Part shown: positions 61,503-64,000 of the stretch, piece by piece
Numbering within the stretch: the first letter of the stretch is position 1
How the letters are laid out: each line of letters starts with the position of its first letter
Assembly: GCA_035548495.1 (NCBI GenBank)
Contig: DASZSV010000026.1
Span: forward strand, 4,376 to 68,375
From: CAILZL01 sp035548495
GTDB taxonomy: Bacteria > Pseudomonadota > Gammaproteobacteria > Steroidobacterales > Steroidobacteraceae
Reading direction: 5' to 3'
DNA: 64,000 nt
Notes under the pieces: model-generated
The model's database searches: none
Told to the model about the DNA's origin: nothing
What the model saw: the letters and a program-made list of their open reading frames with translations, nothing else
Made by a program: the position numbers and the translations under genes

Positions 61503-63047
61503 TCAATGTGTAGCGTGATTGCTTGCTGAGCCATTAGGCATCTTGAGTTCATCAAAGCGTTCAACGCAATTTCTGCCACGCAGCTTGGCGCGGTACAGCG
61601 CATGGTCTGCACCTTGTATCAAGTCGGCTGCACTGTTGAATGAACGATTTGCCGCGTGTGTCGCTGTACCCACCGAGACACTCAATTTGATTCCGGGAGG
61701 TGACGAGCTTGCTGATGATTCACGGATGGCGCGCAATATACGTTCGCATACCTGCATCGCCAATGATTCATCCGTGCCGGGCAGAATCACCAGGAAGGTA
61801 TCCCCGCTGTAACGCCCAACCAGATCACTGCCGCGGATGTTGGCTTGGATGATGTCCGCACAGGATTTGAGTATGCGGTTGCCGCCTTCGTGGCCGATGC
61901 TTTCATTAATGCGCTTGAAGTGATCAAGATCAATCAGCGCAATGCTTAGCGAACGGCTGAACATCAGCGCTTGTGTGTATTCACGTTCCAGCATGCGTTC
62001 CAGCCACATGCGGTTCAATGTACCTGTAAGTGCATCGCGCCGCGCGGCGTCCTCGAGTTCTTCGGTACGGTTCAGCAATACTGAAGCGGTTTCCTGGAGT
62101 GCTTGCACGTCGCGCAATGCGTAAAGATTTCGTACTGTCATCAATTCGCGTGCTTGCGACATCAATGCCTCGGCCTCCGACGTGTCAAGAATGCTGGTTT
62201 CGTATAGTTCTTCGGCTTCAGGAATCAGCTTGATCAAGCGCGAGACAATATCGGTGAATTGCTGGTCGCGGATGCCCAGCAGGCGATTGGCGCTTCTGGC
62301 GGCTTCCGTCAACATGGCGTTGTTGCCGGTGCGCAGCACCGCTTCTGCGAGAATACTGCCGAGTGCGCAGCAACAAGCCAGTTTTCCGTCCGGCGTTTGT
62401 GCATCGCTGTGTTGTGCGTTGTGGCTGCGTTCAACGCTGTTGCAAATGGATTCCGGCAATTTCCAGGCTCGCAACAACAAAGCGCCGTAGTAAGCGTGGT
62501 CTCTGCCATTCAGTTTTTTCCGCTCATGTTCGATCATTACCTCGTGTGTTGCCTGAGAGGGAAGATCGGCATAAAAGCCTTCGACGCAGCGGTCGATGGC
62601 GAGCACCGAAACATCCTGCAACAGGCCAACCAGAAAGGCGTCTTCATCCTGACCCTTGCAGGCCTGTTCGGCGAAAGCGCGGCTGCCTGTTGCCGCCAGC
62701 AGCGACCGTCGCCAGTAGCGTTTGTAATCAATGCCGTTGGGCTTGCAACCACGCAACGTGGACACAAGGGAAAAGCTTAATGCCAATGTCAGCGCGGCGT
62801 TTAAACCAATGATCACCAGCGCCTGACGGATATTCTGGCTCGGACGGCGTTGTGCATAGAAAGCGGAATTGGCAATACGCAGCAGTTTGGCGGCCATCGC
62901 GGGATCGCAACTGATCGCGTTGGCTACCTTGGCTAGCTCGATGTCGGGATTACTGGCGAGTTCGATGACTTCGCGCGCAACCCGCGATGGACTGGGCAAG
63001 TCCACTTGGGATTTGATGCGCGCTTCTAAATCATCGCTTAGAGACAT
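61503..63047 (-). CDS. HDOD-GGDEF protein with degenerate active-site motif
   Basis: 514 residues. HDOD domain at about 18-220 (SPSRVAREVIELASNPDIELAKVANAIS), then GGDEF domain starting RDALTGTLNRMWLERML. In place of GG(D/E)EF it reads SGDTF; the second acidic residue that binds metal is a Thr. The I-site RGSD lies five residues before the motif, so it may bind c-di-GMP. It could be a receptor or a weak cyclase. No membrane segments. A PilZ protein is encoded nearby. Confidence 0.88.
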   Translation of the reverse strand: MSLSDDLEARIKSQVDLPSPSRVAREVIELASNPDIELAKVANAISCDPAMAAKLLRIANSAFYAQRRPSQNIRQALVIIGLNAALTLALSFSLVSTLRGCKPNGIDYKRYWRRSLLAATGSRAFAEQACKGQDEDAFLVGLLQDVSVLAIDRCVEGFYADLPSQATHEVMIEHERKKLNGRDHAYYGALLLRAWKLPESICNSVERSHNAQHSDAQTPDGKLACCCALGSILAEAVLRTGNNAMLTEAARSANRLLGIRDQQFTDIVSRLIKLIPEAEELYETSILDTSEAEALMSQARELMTVRNLYALRDVQALQETASVLLNRTEELEDAARRDALTGTLNRMWLERMLEREYTQALMFSRSLSIALIDLDHFKRINESIGHEGGNRILKSCADIIQANIRGSDLVGRYSGDTFLVILPGTDESLAMQVCERILRAIRESSASSSPPGIKLSVSVGTATHAANRSFNSAADLIQGADHALYRAKLRGRNCVERFDELKMPNGSASNHATH

Positions 63048-63357
63048 GATTGGCTGGAATTCGGCTAAATTGTGAATGCAAAATGTTAAAAAGCTCTATG
63101 GAGCATCGGCGGAAACCTGCAAAGCTTTAAAAGCTACCGGGCCGAACCACCTGATTTTCTGGGCAAACCGGCTGGATTTGATGGCCACTCAATGGTTGCA
63201 AGCGTCAAAAAGCTGCTGCGCGTGTCAAATTGTCTATCTCCTCGTGATAATTACGGTACCCAATTAACAATGAGCGGCGTCGGGTGTCGTTACTAATAAA
63301 AAGTCCAGTTGACACAAAGATGGCGGACACACAAAATACCCGGCTCTTATGTCCGCG
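63048..63357. other. Intergenic stretch upstream of the tRNA array, 310 nt
   Basis: Holds the tRNA promoter at 63309-63337 and nothing protein-like. A 63-codon plus-strand frame at 63076-63267 has no features of a gene. Confidence 0.6.
63309..63337 (+). promoter_or_regulatory. Strong sigma70 promoter of tRNA-tuf operon
   Basis: TTGACA at 63309-63314, 17-nt spacer, CAAAAT at 63332-63337. A GC-rich discriminator (ACCCGGC) follows, which in stable-RNA promoters goes with stringent, growth-rate control. About 20 nt separate the -10 from the first tRNA. Confidence 0.75.
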
Positions 63358-63443
63358 GGAGGGGTACTCAAGCGGCCAACGAGGGCAGACTGTAAATCTG
63401 CTGGCTTATGCCTACGTAGGTTCGAATCCTACCCCCTCCACCA
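63358..63443 (+). tRNA. tRNA-Tyr (anticodon GTA)
   Basis: Acceptor GGAGGGG pairs with CCCCTCC, followed by A and encoded CCA. Anticodon loop CTGTAAA places GTA at 63392-63394. The long variable arm (class II) is present between 63400 and 63420, and the T-loop is TTCGAAT. It leads the array. Confidence 0.97.
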
Positions 63444-63560
63444 CGGCTGTCTCCAGGTAGTGAACGGACGTGAATGACTGGTAGTTTGAGCTGATTTTTT
63501 GGCTGTTTTCAAGCGGAATTCTGTTCCGCTCGATTGCAGTTATAACGGGGTGTTTGAGCT

Positions 63561-63634
<74 letters not shown>

Positions 63635-63660
63635 ATCGGCTGGTTGGGCAATGACGCAAG

Positions 63661-63736
<76 letters not shown>

Positions 63737-63873
63737 CAGGATTAAGGGATTCATCCTGCGAGTTTGATGGTTTGGAAGTTCTGTGGTCCGGAATAGAACG
63801 GGCGCAGGCACGGGATAATGTTAGAGTTTTTGGTTTTCTTACAGGTTTATAAAATTTTCAGAGGACTGCCGCT

Positions 63874-64000
63874 GTGTCAAAAGAGAAATTTGAACGTACG
63901 AAGCCGCATGTAAACGTAGGCACGATTGGTCACGTGGACCATGGGAAGACGACGTTGACGGCGGCGCTGACGAAAGTGATGGCCGAGAAGCATGGAGGAG
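63874..64000 (+). CDS. tuf: Elongation factor Tu (N-terminal part; runs off the window)
   Basis: A GTG at 63874, preceded by GAGGA about 8 nt upstream, opens a frame that reads MSKEKFERTKPHVNVGTIG, then HVDHGKTTLTAALTKVMAEKHGG. GHVDHGKTT is the G1 loop that binds GTP. 42 residues lie in the window. The array tRNA-Tyr, tRNA-Gly, tRNA-Thr, tuf is the conserved tufB locus of Gammaproteobacteria, transcribed together with the tRNAs. Confidence 0.97.
   Translation, partial: MSKEKFERTKPHVNVGTIGHVDHGKTTLTAALTKVMAEKHGG

Overview
The window looks like chromosomal DNA of a Gammaproteobacterium, probably from the Xanthomonadales/Nevskiales/Steroidobacterales side. The signs are a Xanthomonas/Caulobacter-type TonB receptor, an Entner-Doudoroff gene set (zwf-pgl-glk divergent from edd), HemN, MurI, TrmL, Kup, and the tRNA-Tyr/tRNA-Gly/tRNA-Thr/tuf array at the right end. 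Coding density is high. I see no rRNA, transposase, integrase, prophage or CRISPR array. The lineage call is inference from gene content only. Layout: 1-3.1 kb is a minus-strand set (KAS III-like condensing enzyme, 3beta-HSD-like SDR, metallo-beta-lactamase hydrolase, PaaK/F390-synthetase-like adenylating enzyme cut by the window edge) facing an XRE regulator. 4.5-7.4 kb holds two membrane proteins and a MocR regulator. 7.8-13.9 kb holds a TonB receptor, an exported carboxylesterase and a 1-Cys peroxiredoxin. 14.0-17.3 kb holds a methionine-type aminotransferase and an OmpR-type two-component pair. 17.4-19.0 kb is an accessory patch with a ParE/RelE-type toxin-antitoxin pair, an AT-richer orphan and several dispersed palindromes. 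19.2-27.1 kb is a nine-gene, translationally coupled lipid-modification operon: two CFA-type methyltransferases, a DUF1295 protein, a desaturase, an amine-oxidase-like FAD protein, DUF1365, DUF2878, DUF6134 and a lipocalin. 27.1-33.8 kb carries an ABC exporter, small conserved proteins, Kup and pyrophosphatase. 33.8-41.8 kb is sugar metabolism (glk, pgl, zwf, edd, trehalase). 41.8-49.6 kb has a VapBC pair with a clear operator palindrome, a chorismate-lyase-like protein, TMEM175, CysK, TrmL, an SPFH protein and an FdhF/YdeP molybdoenzyme. 49.7-55.1 kb has a nucleoside-hydrolase-like secreted protein, an exported methyltransferase-like protein, HemN and an aldo/keto reductase. 55.4-59.0 kb is a signalling locus with two histidine kinases and one FixJ-type regulator. 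59.1-63.0 kb has a lipoprotein, PilZ, MurI and an HDOD-GGDEF protein. 63.3-64.0 kb is the tRNA array and the start of tuf. The observations I rate highest are: (a) a structured element present twice (39972-40078 and 52398-52512), with a 53-nt core that differs at six positions including one compensatory base-pair change, and with arms that are self-complementary but unrelated between copies; (b) the nine-gene lipid operon, whose enzyme classes resemble those described for furan or other oxidatively modified fatty acids; (c) the KAS III/SDR/adenylating-enzyme cluster, which resembles an olefin/beta-lactone-type pathway with substituted partners; (d) an orphan minus-strand terminator in a 763-nt gap, suggesting a small RNA; (e) an HDOD-GGDEF protein with a degenerate active-site motif but an intact I-site. 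All functional statements come from reading motifs. No database search was run.
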